A stretch of DNA of 64,000 bases from Bacillus sp. P14.5 (GTDB lineage: Bacteria > Bacillota > Bacilli > Bacillales > Bacillaceae_B), in the NCBI RefSeq assembly GCF_003316765.1, contig NZ_NIJF01000095.1, positions 310,001 through 374,000 on the forward strand, written 5' to 3'. Position numbers and translations under genes: made by a program. The notes beneath the pieces are model-generated. The model did not search any database. It had not been told where the DNA came from and saw nothing but the letters and a program-made list of their open reading frames with translations. This document shows, piece by piece, positions 17,814 through 26,340 of the stretch (the first letter of the stretch is position 1; every line of letters begins with the position of its first letter).

Positions 17814-18311
17814 GTGAAAGAAAAAATTATTAAAGAGAAAAGCAGGATAGCAGAATGGGCTTTGTCTCTCAAGGACGTACCGGAGGACTTGTGGTTCATG
17901 TCTTTTAAGGAAGGGTCGTGGGGAACAGGTGAGGTTATCGCCCATCTTATATTTTGGGATCATTTCGTTATGGACAGCCGGTTGAAACCTTTTCTGAATA
18001 ATGAAGGACTTCCTGATCTCACCATTGATGTTCAGAAAATCAATGATACAGCAGCAGCCTATGCCCGAAGTTCTGATAAACAGGAATTGATTGAGGAGTT
18101 TGTCAGTGCAAGAAATGAGTTGATAGGTCTGCTTTATTCAATGCCACCAGATGTGTTTTCTCACACCATTCCTGGTAAGGGGATGACTTGGAATCATTAT
18201 CTGCTCAGCTTGATTGAGCATGACAATAACCACCAAAACCAAATAGAAAATTTTTTAAAAAAGTTCTGCCAAACGCTGACAGAATATCAGCTCTCAAAGC
18301 AACCGAGATAA
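17814..18311 (+). CDS. DinB-family protein
   Basis: A 165-residue four-helix protein of the DinB/YfiT-like superfamily, mostly metal-dependent thiol (bacillithiol/mycothiol) transferases. Histidines that could bind metal are visible in EVIAHLIFWDHF and in LIEHDNNHQNQIENF near the C terminus. It starts at a GTG with a good TAGGAGGG site. The C-terminal tail after LKK is unusual and the following GNAT gene lacks a start, so a small indel near the T6A6 run at 18249-18260 is possible. The substrate is unknown. Confidence 0.75.
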   Translation: MKEKIIKEKSRIAEWALSLKDVPEDLWFMSFKEGSWGTGEVIAHLIFWDHFVMDSRLKPFLNNEGLPDLTIDVQKINDTAAAYARSSDKQELIEEFVSARNELIGLLYSMPPDVFSHTIPGKGMTWNHYLLSLIEHDNNHQNQIENFLKKFCQTLTEYQLSKQPR

Positions 18312-18349
18312 TCGAAGGAAGAGAGATCTTTCTAAAAGAATTCGATGAA

Positions 18350-18850
18350 ATGGATGCAGTGGAATTACTTCACTTGCAAGCTGAAAACAAGGACTTCTTT
18401 GAAGAGTTCTCAATGCGCCGGCCGTCAGGTTTTTACACTGAAAAAGCCCAGGAGGAGAGAATCCGGAAATTTAGAAGGGATAAAGAAAATGATGAGGGCT
18501 ACAATTTTGGGATTTACCAAAAACGCGAAAATAAACTTGTAGGAACCATCAACCTATTTCAAGTTCTTCGCGGCTCTTTACAAAGCGCGTTTATCGGTTA
18601 TTTTATGGACAGGAAACAGAATGGGAAGGGGTACACTTCTGAAGCAGTAACAATGCTTGTAAGGTATGGGTTTGAAGATTTGAATCTTCATAGAATCGAA
18701 GCAGGAGTCATGCCTCATAACGCAGCCTCCATCCGAGTTTTGGAGAAAGCAGGATTTCATAAAGAAGGACTTGCCCGAAAGAGCGTGAACATCAATGGCA
18801 AGTGGGAGGACCATCAGGTGCTGGCTATCATCAACCCTGCACATGAATAA
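18350..18850 (+). CDS. GNAT N-acetyltransferase (RimJ-like), start uncertain
   Basis: At least 166 residues. The acetyl-CoA loop is in GYFMDRKQNGKGYTSEAV, and NAASIRVLEKAGFHKEGL with NGKWEDHQVLAII closes the RimJ-type domain. The natural N terminus (IIEGREIFLKEFDE) is read in the same frame from about 18308, overlapping the stop of the DinB gene, but no ATG, GTG or TTG lies there; the ATG at 18350 leaves the first strand out and has no ribosome binding site. Either an unusual start or a nearby indel is involved. Confidence 0.7.
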   Translation: MDAVELLHLQAENKDFFEEFSMRRPSGFYTEKAQEERIRKFRRDKENDEGYNFGIYQKRENKLVGTINLFQVLRGSLQSAFIGYFMDRKQNGKGYTSEAVTMLVRYGFEDLNLHRIEAGVMPHNAASIRVLEKAGFHKEGLARKSVNINGKWEDHQVLAIINPAHE

Positions 18851-18877
18851 TTCTTCCGCATGAGGAGTGAGAACAAT

Positions 18878-19018
18878 TTGAAGTGGAAGTATCCATTTGC
18901 AGTATTAATCGGCGCTTGTTCTTATGGAGTATTATCTACAATAGTGAAGTTAGCCTATAAAAAGGGACTTAGGACATCAGCCTGGGTTCCTCCCGTTTCA
19001 AGTCTGATGAAATCCTAG
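18878..19018 (+). pseudogene. EamA-family transporter, N-terminal remnant
   Basis: A TTG with GAGGAGTGAG upstream begins MKWKYPFAVLIGACSYGVLS followed by TIVKLAYKKG, the first membrane helix of an EamA (DMT superfamily) exporter. After about 32 residues the similarity stops and a TAG closes the frame at residue 47. The remaining nine helices are absent, so this is a deletion remnant. It is too short to appear in ordinary gene lists. Confidence 0.6.
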
Positions 19019-19105
19019 ATTCAAAAGAAAAATTCATCCTTTTCAGAATTATGTAATTTATGGTAATATATCATGAATCAGAACTATAAATCGGGGGTGG
19101 ACTAC

Positions 19106-19561
19106 TTGAAATTAGCAGAAGCGCTGTTGGAAAGAGCCGACTTGCAGAAGAGGCTTTCCCAAATGTCGGGAAGACTTGAAAGGTCAGCGGTTATTCAGGA
19201 AGGGGAAGAACCCCCAGAGGAACCGCAAATCCTGTTAAAAGAGATGAAACGCGTTTTTAAAAAACTTGAAGAGTTGGTAACACTGATTCAAAAAGCAAAT
19301 GCTTCAACGGATTTAGAACCTTTCGGGAAACTTTCCGACGCCCTCGTGAAAAGGGATATAATCATGCAAAAAAGACAGATGCTTCAAACCCTCGCCGACC
19401 AGGCATCGATAGTGGAAGCGAGATACAGCATGTCAGAGATCCGCAGGATTCCAACTGTAAGTGTTCGAAAAATCCAGAAAGAAATAGATGATTTATCAAA
19501 AGAATACCGTTTGCTGGATACAAAGATTCAGCAGGCAAACTGGATGACTGAAATAAACTGA
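19106..19561 (+). CDS. DIP1984-family (septicolysin-like) protein
   Basis: A 151-residue, all-helical, highly charged protein. Its start MKLAEALLERADLQKRL is the hallmark of the DIP1984 family, sometimes named septicolysin, whose function is not established. The family N terminus indicates the TTG at 19106, preceded by GGGGGTGG, rather than the upstream ATG at 19073. Coiled-coil tendency at about residues 45-70 and 125-150. Confidence 0.75.
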   Translation: MKLAEALLERADLQKRLSQMSGRLERSAVIQEGEEPPEEPQILLKEMKRVFKKLEELVTLIQKANASTDLEPFGKLSDALVKRDIIMQKRQMLQTLADQASIVEARYSMSEIRRIPTVSVRKIQKEIDDLSKEYRLLDTKIQQANWMTEIN

Positions 19562-19567
19562 TTCATT

Positions 19568-19629
19568 CCAACCTTGTATAGGCTGCTGAACTGTGCAGGC
19601 GGTTCTCAGCAGGTGTACACACAGGTTGG
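19568..19629 (+). other. Two-segment hairpin in intergenic DNA
   Basis: CCAACCT (19568-19574) pairs with AGGTTGG (19623-19629), and inside it CTGCTGA (19583-19589) pairs with TCAGCAG (19606-19612). No T run follows, so it is not a plain terminator. The remaining bases up to 19867 carry no gene; an isolated tRNA-T-arm-like sequence at 19702-19718 is discussed among the rejected items. Confidence 0.35.
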
Positions 19630-19867
19630 ATTTAAGGTGTAGCCTTATGAATATAGCGGATGCATTTGCTCTTTATGATGGCAGGGCTGGGAGAGTGCCT
19701 ATCGGTTCAAGTCCGATTGTACAAATTATTCTCAGAACAAAGAACCCTTCATTGTGTATCAATAATTGTTACTACCACGCATCGGATAGGAATAAGGTGA
19801 GGGCGGGAAGCGGGATATATAGCTTGTATTCTATGAAAGTCATTTAAAACAAATAGGAGCTGCTGAA

Positions 19868-20419
19868 ATGTTTATACATAAAATCGACGAAAACCTTTCC
19901 CTGAAATTACCCGAACTGAAGGATGCGGAAGAGTTTTTTGCATTAACGGATTCTTCTAGAGACTATCTGCGAGAGTGGCTGCCCTGGCTTGATGGAACGA
20001 AATCACCAGAAGATACAAAGGAATTCATCCAATATTCCCTCAAAAATTACGCTCAGCAAAAAAGTCTTACCGCACTCATTCTTTTTAAAGGAGAGATAGC
20101 GGGTACTGCAGGTTTTAACCAGATTGACAGGAGCAATGGTATAGCTTATATCGGGTACTGGCTGGGGCAGGGGTTCCAAGGCCTTGGGATCATGACCAGG
20201 GTGGTGGAGTCCTTAATAGACCATGCGTTTAGCGAGTTGGAAATGAATAAAGTAGAAATCAGGGCTGCGGTTGAAAACAGGAAGAGCAGAGGCATTCCGG
20301 AGAGGCTGGGCTTCGTTAAAGAAGGCAGGATCAGGTGCGCTGAGAAGCTCTATGGCAAGTATGTTGACCATGAAGTATATGGCTTGCTCTTAGAAGAATG
20401 GAAGAAAAAACAGAATTGA
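19868..20419 (+). CDS. Ribosomal-protein-serine acetyltransferase, YdaF/RimL-like
   Basis: A 183-residue GNAT, the same length as Bacillus subtilis YdaF. The acetyl-CoA loop is in GYWLGQGFQGLGIMTRVV, and the C-terminal AVENRKSRGIPERLGFVKEG and HEVYGLLLEEW blocks are characteristic of the RimL/YdaF group. The ATG follows AGGAGC at a good distance. It is followed after 10 bases by the DUF2785 gene, so the two are probably co-transcribed. Confidence 0.85.
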   Translation: MFIHKIDENLSLKLPELKDAEEFFALTDSSRDYLREWLPWLDGTKSPEDTKEFIQYSLKNYAQQKSLTALILFKGEIAGTAGFNQIDRSNGIAYIGYWLGQGFQGLGIMTRVVESLIDHAFSELEMNKVEIRAAVENRKSRGIPERLGFVKEGRIRCAEKLYGKYVDHEVYGLLLEEWKKKQN

Positions 20420-20429
20420 GGATTTAAAT

Positions 20430-21260
20430 ATGGATCTTAAATGCAGATTGCAAGACTTTCAAAGAAATGACTATCAAGGATACCACTATGAATTGGTCCT
20501 TGATGAAATGATAGAGAACATTGGACACCCTGATCCTGAACTGAGAGATCAATTAATCTATACAACACTCTATAGATGGGTGGAAAAAGACGTACTGACT
20601 GATAATAGTTTAAAATGGTTATTGAGTGTATCCTTAGATGACAGCCATCTCTTTTATAAAATAGGCGAGAGGTCCACTGACACCGTGTTTACACGAAGCT
20701 TCTCATCATTGTCAGCTGCATTGATAATGAGAAAGGATGCTGAAATTCAACGGCTCCCCAAAGAATTGATTCTGGCAGCAATTGATAAGACCATTCAATA
20801 CCTGAAGGCTGAGCGGGATACCCGCGGCTATGTACAGGGGAAGGGATGGGCTCATAGCATTGCCCATGGCGCAGATCTTTTGGCAGCTTCCATTGCGCAT
20901 CCTTATTTTCAGCAAAGTCAGATTCCTGCTTGTTTAGATGCTATAGCGTCTTGTTATAAAAAAGAAGCAGTTTACATGGATGACGAGGATGAAAGGCTGA
21001 TATTTGCTGTTGAGGCTCTCTTGAAAAGAGGAATGACAGAAGGGCAGCTGCTGGAGTGGATTCATTCAATGAATGAAAACTTAAAGGGTCAACTCGAAGA
21101 AACAGGTTATTCGGTTCCTCTTTTCAAAAGAAAGAAGAACCTATTGGATTTTTTGAAATCGCTGTACTTCCGAATGGGATATATAGGTGAGTACCAAGAA
21201 GTGCAGAATGAAATTTCCGCTATACTGGAGCAGTGGCATAAAACTTTTTACAGAATCTAA
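20430..21260 (+). CDS. DUF2785-domain protein
   Basis: A 276-residue soluble, helical protein. The conserved YVQGKGWAHSIAHGADLLAA segment (about residues 131-150) identifies the DUF2785 family, whose function is unknown. It sits between two GNAT acetyltransferase genes with gaps of 10 and 16 bases, which suggests one operon of 19868-21753. The ribosome binding site GAGGATTT is weak. Confidence 0.75.
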   Translation: MDLKCRLQDFQRNDYQGYHYELVLDEMIENIGHPDPELRDQLIYTTLYRWVEKDVLTDNSLKWLLSVSLDDSHLFYKIGERSTDTVFTRSFSSLSAALIMRKDAEIQRLPKELILAAIDKTIQYLKAERDTRGYVQGKGWAHSIAHGADLLAASIAHPYFQQSQIPACLDAIASCYKKEAVYMDDEDERLIFAVEALLKRGMTEGQLLEWIHSMNENLKGQLEETGYSVPLFKRKKNLLDFLKSLYFRMGYIGEYQEVQNEISAILEQWHKTFYRI

Positions 21261-21276
21261 GCGGAGGAGCTATGAA

Positions 21277-21753
21277 GTGGAATATATAATCAGAGAAGCG
21301 GGATTAAAGGATTATTCCAGTTTGAAGCCTCTACATAAAGAAGTTCATGATATACATGCGGAGGCGAGGCCGGATAAATATAAGAGGACAGAAGAGACAC
21401 TCGATAAGACTTATTATGATGAGTTGGTTTCCTCTTCTGATTCAAAGGTTTATATCGTTGAGGATCAGGGAGAAATTGCCGGGTTCACTATTTTGAAAAA
21501 AACGTGGCCTCCTAAGTGGGATATCAAAGTACAGGCTCCCGTGGTATTCATGCATGATTTGGGGGTGAAGGACTCTTACAGACGGAGGGGAATTGCAAGG
21601 CTTCTGTTTGAAAAAGCAGTGGAGTTTACCAAAGAATGCGGCGCTGTCAGTCTGGAATTGGGCGTATGGGAGTTTAATCAAAGCGCCATTGATTTTTACG
21701 AAAAGATGGGAATGACAACACAGGCAAGGAAAATGGAAATAAAGATAGATTAG
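21277..21753 (+). CDS. GNAT N-acetyltransferase
   Basis: A 158-residue acetyltransferase. DSYRRRGIARLLFEKAVEF is the acetyl-CoA loop and helix; QSAIDFYEKMGMTTQARKMEI closes the fold. Translation starts at a GTG (21277) behind GGAGGAG; the longer frame back to 21187 would run inside the DUF2785 gene. Last gene of the small operon. The substrate is unknown. Confidence 0.83.
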   Translation: MEYIIREAGLKDYSSLKPLHKEVHDIHAEARPDKYKRTEETLDKTYYDELVSSSDSKVYIVEDQGEIAGFTILKKTWPPKWDIKVQAPVVFMHDLGVKDSYRRRGIARLLFEKAVEFTKECGAVSLELGVWEFNQSAIDFYEKMGMTTQARKMEIKID

Positions 21754-21755
21754 GA

Positions 21756-21780
21756 AGTTATCCAAGATAGCTTCTTTTTT
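21756..21780 (+). terminator. Terminator of the 19868-21753 operon
   Basis: GAAGTTATC pairs with GATAGCTTC, followed by a T run. The T run has become the target site of the adjacent MITE. Confidence 0.75.
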
Positions 21781-21783
21781 ATT

Positions 21784-21974
21784 GGCTCTTTTCGTAAACT
21801 TTGTTGCTATTTGTTACTAATTCCGAAAAAGTACCCATATTGAGAGGGGTAAATCTGGGAACACCGAAAAGAAAAGAGCTACTATCCCCTGATAAAAGAT
21901 AAAACTCTTAGTATCCGGGGAAAAATCCGGTTCTTGGGATTTTTCCGAAAGCAACAATATATGCGAAAACAGCC
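21784..21974 (+). mobile_element. MITE family A, full-length copy (191 bp)
   Basis: Nearly identical over its whole length to the copy at 8456-8646, so one of them moved recently. Perfect 8-bp target duplications TTTTTATT flank it (21776-21783 and 21975-21982). It landed in the T tail of a terminator. The following bases up to 22237 contain no evident gene. Confidence 0.87.
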
Positions 21975-22237
21975 TTTTTATTTGGAGAAAAAGTTGATTA
22001 ATTGAACACCCGGAACATTATAACGTTTTACCACCTCCTTATTAAGGGAAAAGGACAGGATGCAGGTGTATGGTGACTGTCTGGATTCTAAAACGCTGAT
22101 TAAGCTTATCCTTACAAACCGTAGTTTTGCTGTTGGTTTTTAACATTTACAGCAGGAAGCACCAATGTTGATTCACTTAAGCTACTGACATGCGGAAATT
22201 TATAAAAGCAGTAAAAACAAAAGAGGAGGCGGATAGA

Positions 22238-22510
22238 ATGAGTGAGATTCAAAAAGGGACAAATAAATTCTATAAAGGCGGGGACGAGAATTCACCTGAA
22301 GCAGAATTAGTTTATTCCTCTGATCCCAAAGCGCTTGTCATTGAGCACACCGTTGTTTCAGAGCAGTTGAGAGGTCAGGGAGTTGGCGAAAAATTGGTTG
22401 ACGAAGCTGTTCAGTATGCAAGAGAGAATAACTTGAAAATTGATTCCCAATGTCCTTTTGCCAAGCGGGTGCTCGAACGTGAAGATAAGTATCAGGATGT
22501 TTTGCAGTAA
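22238..22510 (+). CDS. YjdJ-type small N-acetyltransferase
   Basis: A 90-residue mini-GNAT of the YjdJ group. The LRGQGVGEKLVDEAVQYARE loop binds acetyl-CoA, and the C-terminal QCPFAKRVLERE segment with its single cysteine is typical of this short family. Start 22238 follows AGAGGAGG; upstream in-frame ATG at 22190 is not needed. The family's substrates are unknown. Confidence 0.8.
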   Translation: MSEIQKGTNKFYKGGDENSPEAELVYSSDPKALVIEHTVVSEQLRGQGVGEKLVDEAVQYARENNLKIDSQCPFAKRVLEREDKYQDVLQ

Positions 22511-22604
22511 GAAGAGAAGAGAAAAGTTCTACTTAACGGAAGATTAAATGGTAAGAGCCTTTGCAAGACAAATGCCAAGCTAACAATAGTTCACTAACTA
22601 GAAA

Positions 22605-22646
22605 AAAGAGGCCGGAACCGTTATTGGATTCGTCCTCTTTTTTTAT
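22605..22646 (+). terminator. Terminator after the YjdJ-like gene
   Basis: AGAGGCCGGAACC pairs imperfectly with GGATTCGTCCTCT, followed by seven T. Confidence 0.8.
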
Positions 22647-22647
22647 A

Positions 22648-22682
22648 GGCTCTTTTCTAAAATATTGTTGCTTTTTAAAGCT
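22648..22682 (+). repeat. Solo end of MITE family A
   Basis: GGCTCTTTTCTAAAATATTG followed by TTGCTTTTTAAAGCT matches the family A left end, but the body is missing or too degenerate to align. A fragment. Confidence 0.45.
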
Positions 22683-22763
22683 ATTTTATCAACCTCCCTC
22701 TTTTACGGAGAAGGAGCCACAGCGACAATTTTGCGACTAAACCTCATTTGTGATTAATCTTTT

Positions 22764-23261
22764 TCATGGAGAAATAATAACACGGGTCCCTACTGGAACG
22801 GTTTTGGCAAGCTCTTCTACATCCTTGTTGTACATACGAATGCAGCCTTTTGAAACCGCTTTTCCGATGGAAGAAGGGTTGTTGGTCCCGTGGATACCAT
22901 ATGACTTTTTGGAAAGGGACATCCACATGGTTCCGAAAGGCCCTCCTGGGTTGGGAGCTTTGTTAATAATGACAAACTTCCCAATCGGTGTGGCTGACAA
23001 CATTTTTCCGACTGCAATCGGATAGGTCTTAACAACTGTTCCATTCTTTAAAAGCGTCAATTTTCTTTGTTTGGTTGAAATTCTGATGGAGTAAGGAATC
23101 TGATCAGGGTCGGGAAGTCCGGGAATGGTGATTTGCTGCCCTGCGTAAATCATGCTGGGATTGGTTATGCTATTAATCCTCACTAATTCAGCGAATGGTG
23201 TACGGTAATCTTCTGAAATTGACCATAATGTCTCACCGGGTTTTACTGTATGCTGATACAT
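22764..23261 (-). CDS. ykuD: L,D-transpeptidase with LysM domain (YkuD family)
   Basis: A 165-residue enzyme, matching the length of Bacillus subtilis YkuD. An N-terminal LysM module ([17 protein letters not shown], residues 3-48) binds peptidoglycan. The YkuD catalytic domain follows, with H124 in YGIHGTNNP and the nucleophile C140 in SKGCIRM. It forms 3-3 crosslinks, presumably in the spore or mother-cell wall. Start 23261 (MYQH) has a GGAGG site; the frame open to 23345 is not used. Monocistronic. Confidence 0.9.
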   Translation of the reverse strand: MYQHTVKPGETLWSISEDYRTPFAELVRINSITNPSMIYAGQQITIPGLPDPDQIPYSIRISTKQRKLTLLKNGTVVKTYPIAVGKMLSATPIGKFVIINKAPNPGGPFGTMWMSLSKKSYGIHGTNNPSSIGKAVSKGCIRMYNKDVEELAKTVPVGTRVIISP

Positions 23262-23488
23262 GGCGTACCTCCAAGATGTGTTTATTGCAGAATATGTGAG
23301 CATCCGGGAAATCGTGGCTTTATTTAGGTAAGAAGAGTGAGACATATTATTTAAATATTGCTTTTATAACAGGTGAATACTTATGTTATCCCGTGCTAAA
23401 GAACTAAATTGCTATTAATGCAAAAATAATATTTTCAAAATATTTTGCGGAATGATAGACTAGTAGGAACAAACTTAGGGGGGACATT

Positions 23489-24970
23489 ATGGATAAGAAA
23501 CAAAGAGATGAAGTCATCGATGACGCAATTGGAGAAAGGTCGGTCAAGCGGCTGGAATTCAGAGGCGGGGTTTTTACCGCAACGATACCGCTTGTATTCT
23601 TTATAATCTGGGCGATTTCACTAAGTGTCGTTGAGCTTGTTACAGAGGAAGCACTTGTGCTCGGGATGGTTATCGGAATTGCCATAGGTCTTTTCTTCTG
23701 TAAATCAAAATGGGCTGATTATGCTCAAAGTTTATTTTCCGGAATGGCGCAGCCTATAGGGGTAATAGCTGTAATTGCCTGGTTCTGGGCGGGAATGTTC
23801 GCTAAATTGCTTTCTGCTGGAGGGCTGGTTGATGGGCTGATATGGTTTGGCTTTCAAACCAATCTGGAAGGCGGTCTTTTTGCAGGTTTGACCTTTTTGC
23901 TTGCAGCACTGTTTTCTACTGCTGTTGGAACAGGATACGGAACTGTCGCAACATTTGGTATCCTTATGTATCCTGCAGGTATCATATTGGGAGCCGATCC
24001 TGTAGTACTGCTTGCAGCTATCCTTAGCGGGGCTGTGTTTGGAGACAATCTGGCACCGGTATCCGATACGACAATCGTTTCGGCTACAACACAGGAAGCA
24101 GATGTTCCGGGAGTAGTGAGGTCCAGATTCAAATATTCTATTGCGGCGGCTATACCTGCACTTATTCTGTTCGTTCTGTTGGGCGGCGGAGGAGAAGCAG
24201 CGGGTTCAGAAGCCATGGCTCAGCTGCAGGAACAGGTCTCTCCTAATGGTTTACTGCTATTGATTCCATTCGTACTGGTTTTATATCTAGCTTTATCAGG
24301 CCATCATTTGCTTACTTCCCTTACATGGGGTATTGTAGCTTCCATTGCATTTATCATTATTTCAGGTACACCTTTTACAGAAGTCATCCATATTTATAAA
24401 GATGATACTGGCACAGCAGTGGTGGAAGGTGCATTAATGAGCGGAATCGGCGGCTATTTCAATATGGCAATTCTAATATTATTTATTCTGGCTGCCGCTC
24501 ATTTGATGGAGGTAGCAGGCACAATGGAAGTCATCAAAAACTTCTTCCTTAAATTGATCAATAATGTGGTTCGCAGAGCTGAATTGTCAATCTTCGGAAT
24601 CGTGGCATTCCTGAATATTTTCATAACAATCAATACGGCAGCAGAAATAGCAGCTGCGCCATTTGTCCGAAAAATCGGGAAAGAAATGAATATTCATCCT
24701 TACCGCCGGGCAAACTTCCTTGATACGGTTTCCTCTTCATTAGGATATATCTTTCCATGGAGCGGGGGCGTATTGCTCGCATGGGCGACCATAAAAGGGG
24801 CGGCTGATGAATATGATTTTCTGCCTATCGTCAGTCCGACAGAAGTGGTACCATACGTCTTTCAGGGATGGGGCCTGCTTATCGTGATGCTGATTGCAGC
24901 CTTCACCGGCTGGGGTCTTCGCTACAGCGGCAAAAATGGAGAAGAAATAAAACCTAAAGACTATAAATGA
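23489..24970 (+). CDS. Na+/H+ antiporter NhaC family
   Basis: A 493-residue integral membrane protein with about 12 helices. The motif GDNLAPVSDTTIVSA is the conserved ion-binding region of NhaC antiporters, and TGYGTVATFGI precedes it. It should exchange Na+ (or a dicarboxylate such as malate/lactate, as some NhaC paralogues do) for H+. A strong TTAGGGGGGA site precedes the ATG. Monocistronic with its own terminator. Confidence 0.85.
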   Translation: MDKKQRDEVIDDAIGERSVKRLEFRGGVFTATIPLVFFIIWAISLSVVELVTEEALVLGMVIGIAIGLFFCKSKWADYAQSLFSGMAQPIGVIAVIAWFWAGMFAKLLSAGGLVDGLIWFGFQTNLEGGLFAGLTFLLAALFSTAVGTGYGTVATFGILMYPAGIILGADPVVLLAAILSGAVFGDNLAPVSDTTIVSATTQEADVPGVVRSRFKYSIAAAIPALILFVLLGGGGEAAGSEAMAQLQEQVSPNGLLLLIPFVLVLYLALSGHHLLTSLTWGIVASIAFIIISGTPFTEVIHIYKDDTGTAVVEGALMSGIGGYFNMAILILFILAAAHLMEVAGTMEVIKNFFLKLINNVVRRAELSIFGIVAFLNIFITINTAAEIAAAPFVRKIGKEMNIHPYRRANFLDTVSSSLGYIFPWSGGVLLAWATIKGAADEYDFLPIVSPTEVVPYVFQGWGLLIVMLIAAFTGWGLRYSGKNGEEIKPKDYK

Positions 24971-25066
24971 TCATTAAATATAGATGCCGGAACAATGCTG
25001 ATTCGTTTCGTTTTGAGATGCAAATGTTGAAATGACAGTGTATTGGCATCAAAATTGGTCGAAAAA

Positions 25067-25102
25067 GAAAACTCGCCGGGTTAATTGGCGAGTTTTCTTT
25101 AT
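25067..25102 (+). terminator. Terminator of the nhaC-type gene
   Basis: AAAGAAAACTCGCC pairs with GGCGAGTTTTCTTT around GGGTTAATT. About 200 bases follow before the palindromic array, with no gene seen. Confidence 0.85.
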
Positions 25103-25300
25103 TAGGAATTCAAAAACATTATTTTAATGACCCTCACAGTTGCTGAGGCAATCTTAATTTTTCAAAGTATTATCCTCCTGTCGAGGCTGCCCATGCCCAG
25201 GGCTTACACCGTTGCCACGTGATGTTATTACAGCCACTAGTGCGGAGGATTCAGCGTTTAAATGAATATCTTGTCCTTAAACGGAGAACGAGCCAAATGA

Positions 25301-25490
25301 AAATAAGGGGAAATTTTACCGTTAAATACAGATTGGCGTTTGTTTAGGGGTCAAATAAGGGGAAATTTTCCCTTTAATCACTCGAATATCACTAATTTTT
25401 GAAATTTTTAGGTCATTAAGGGGAATTATTCCCTCTATTTCAGCCGATTTTGCCGCTAATTACTAAATAAGGGGAGTTTTTCCCTCTATT
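25301..25490. repeat. Array of four palindromic units, period about 52-61 bp
   Basis: Four copies of a palindrome of the form AAGGGGAAATTTTCCCT occur with GGGG starting at 25307, 25359, 25420 and 25471. The spacers differ in sequence. Copy 1 has lost part of its right arm (TTTTACC). The last unit runs straight into a MITE family A copy, whose target duplication ATTTATAA is the end of the unit. No coding capacity. Confidence 0.7.
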
Positions 25491-25495
25491 TATAA

Positions 25496-25687
25496 GACTG
25501 ACTTTCCTATATTTTGCTGATTTAAGTAAAAATCCTAAGAGCCGGGTTATTCCCAGGATACTAAGGTTTTTCTCTCTAATAGGCGGAAGCAGCTCTTTTC
25601 TGTCGTGCTTACCAGAATATTTTAAGTGAATTAGGGTGTTATCTTCAGAATTCTTATTAAAAAGCAGCATAATTTATGAAAAGAGCC
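25496..25687 (-). mobile_element. MITE family A copy, inverted (192 bp)
   Basis: The ends GACTGACTTTCC and ATGAAAAGAGCC and internal blocks such as TTCCCAGGATACTAAGG align with the family in reverse. Perfect 8-bp target duplications ATTTATAA lie at 25488-25495 and 25688-25695, inside the palindromic array, so the array is older than the insertion. Confidence 0.85.
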
Positions 25688-25862
25688 ATTTATAAAGCTC
25701 TCTATTGGCTGAACCGGAATTTCCAACCGAAAAGTCCCGACACATATATTAAAGGTGAAGGAACCCGGCATTCTATTTAATGAGATACTAAATGAACAAC
25801 GACGTTATATTATTAAAACCATATTAAACAGAAAATAAATTTACCAAAAGAACCATTCTAAA

Positions 25863-26051
25863 GGCTTTTTTGCATAGATTGTTGCTTTCGGTAAAATCCC
25901 AAGAGCGGATTTTTCCCCGGATACGAAGTATTTCCTCTATAAACGGAGAGTGTAGCTCTTTTCTTTCTTGCTTACCAGGATTTTTCGGGGGAATTCCGGC
26001 ATTATTTTCCGAATTACATATTAAATAGCAACAATGTCTACGAAAAGAGCC
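25863..26051 (-). mobile_element. MITE family A copy, inverted (189 bp)
   Basis: Left end GGCTTTTTTGCATAGATTG, right end TACGAAAAGAGCC, with CCCCGGATACGAAG inside. The flanking 8-mers ATTCTAAA and TATCTAAA match at six of eight positions, an older insertion only 175 bases from the previous copy. Confidence 0.78.
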
Positions 26052-26061
26052 TATCTAAAAG

Positions 26062-26183
26062 ATTGAGGCTTTTAAATGCAATTTATACTCCTCATCCTTT
26101 TACGTAGAAGGATTGGAGTCGCGCACCTGGAGCGGAAATCCATAACTATTAAGACAGCCACAATCCTTGGGAATACAGCATTT
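26062..26183. repeat. Degenerate GC-rich-core repeat fragment
   Basis: GGATTGGAGTCGCGCACC followed by TGGAGCGGAAATCC matches the outer parts of the GC-rich core seen at 29415-29535, with most of the middle missing; AGCCACAATCCTTGGGAAT at the right resembles the flank of copy 3 near 58731. Fragment only. Confidence 0.45.
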
Positions 26184-26241
26184 TAAAAAGAGAGCACCAG
26201 AAAACCGAATCCATTAGCTTATAGAAGATAAGTCTTTAATA

Positions 26242-26280
26242 TTAACGCAAGAAAAAGGACTGTCCCTTTTCTTGCGTTAA
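26242..26280. terminator. Long hairpin, possible bidirectional terminator of the permease gene
   Basis: TTAACGCAAGAAAAAGG pairs with CCCTTTTCTTGCGTTAA with a single mismatch or bulge around ACTGT. It lies 60 bases after the stop of the minus-strand purine permease gene. No strong T run follows on either strand, so termination is a guess. Confidence 0.5.
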
Positions 26281-26340
26281 TGTGTTAATCAGCTTAACTA
26301 GGCAGTTTCATAAAAGTTACCTACCCACATAAGCAGCTCC

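Noticed and set aside
19702..19718. ATCGG-TTCAAGT-CCGAT looks like a tRNA T-arm
   Set aside because: No matching acceptor, D or anticodon arms could be built upstream, and no CCA or tRNA-length structure is present; probably chance or a very old relic.
25110..25280. Segment with GCCACGTGATG and short GC-rich pieces, checked as a possible cobalamin or other riboswitch
   Set aside because: The conserved boxes do not line up, and no gene follows on either strand.
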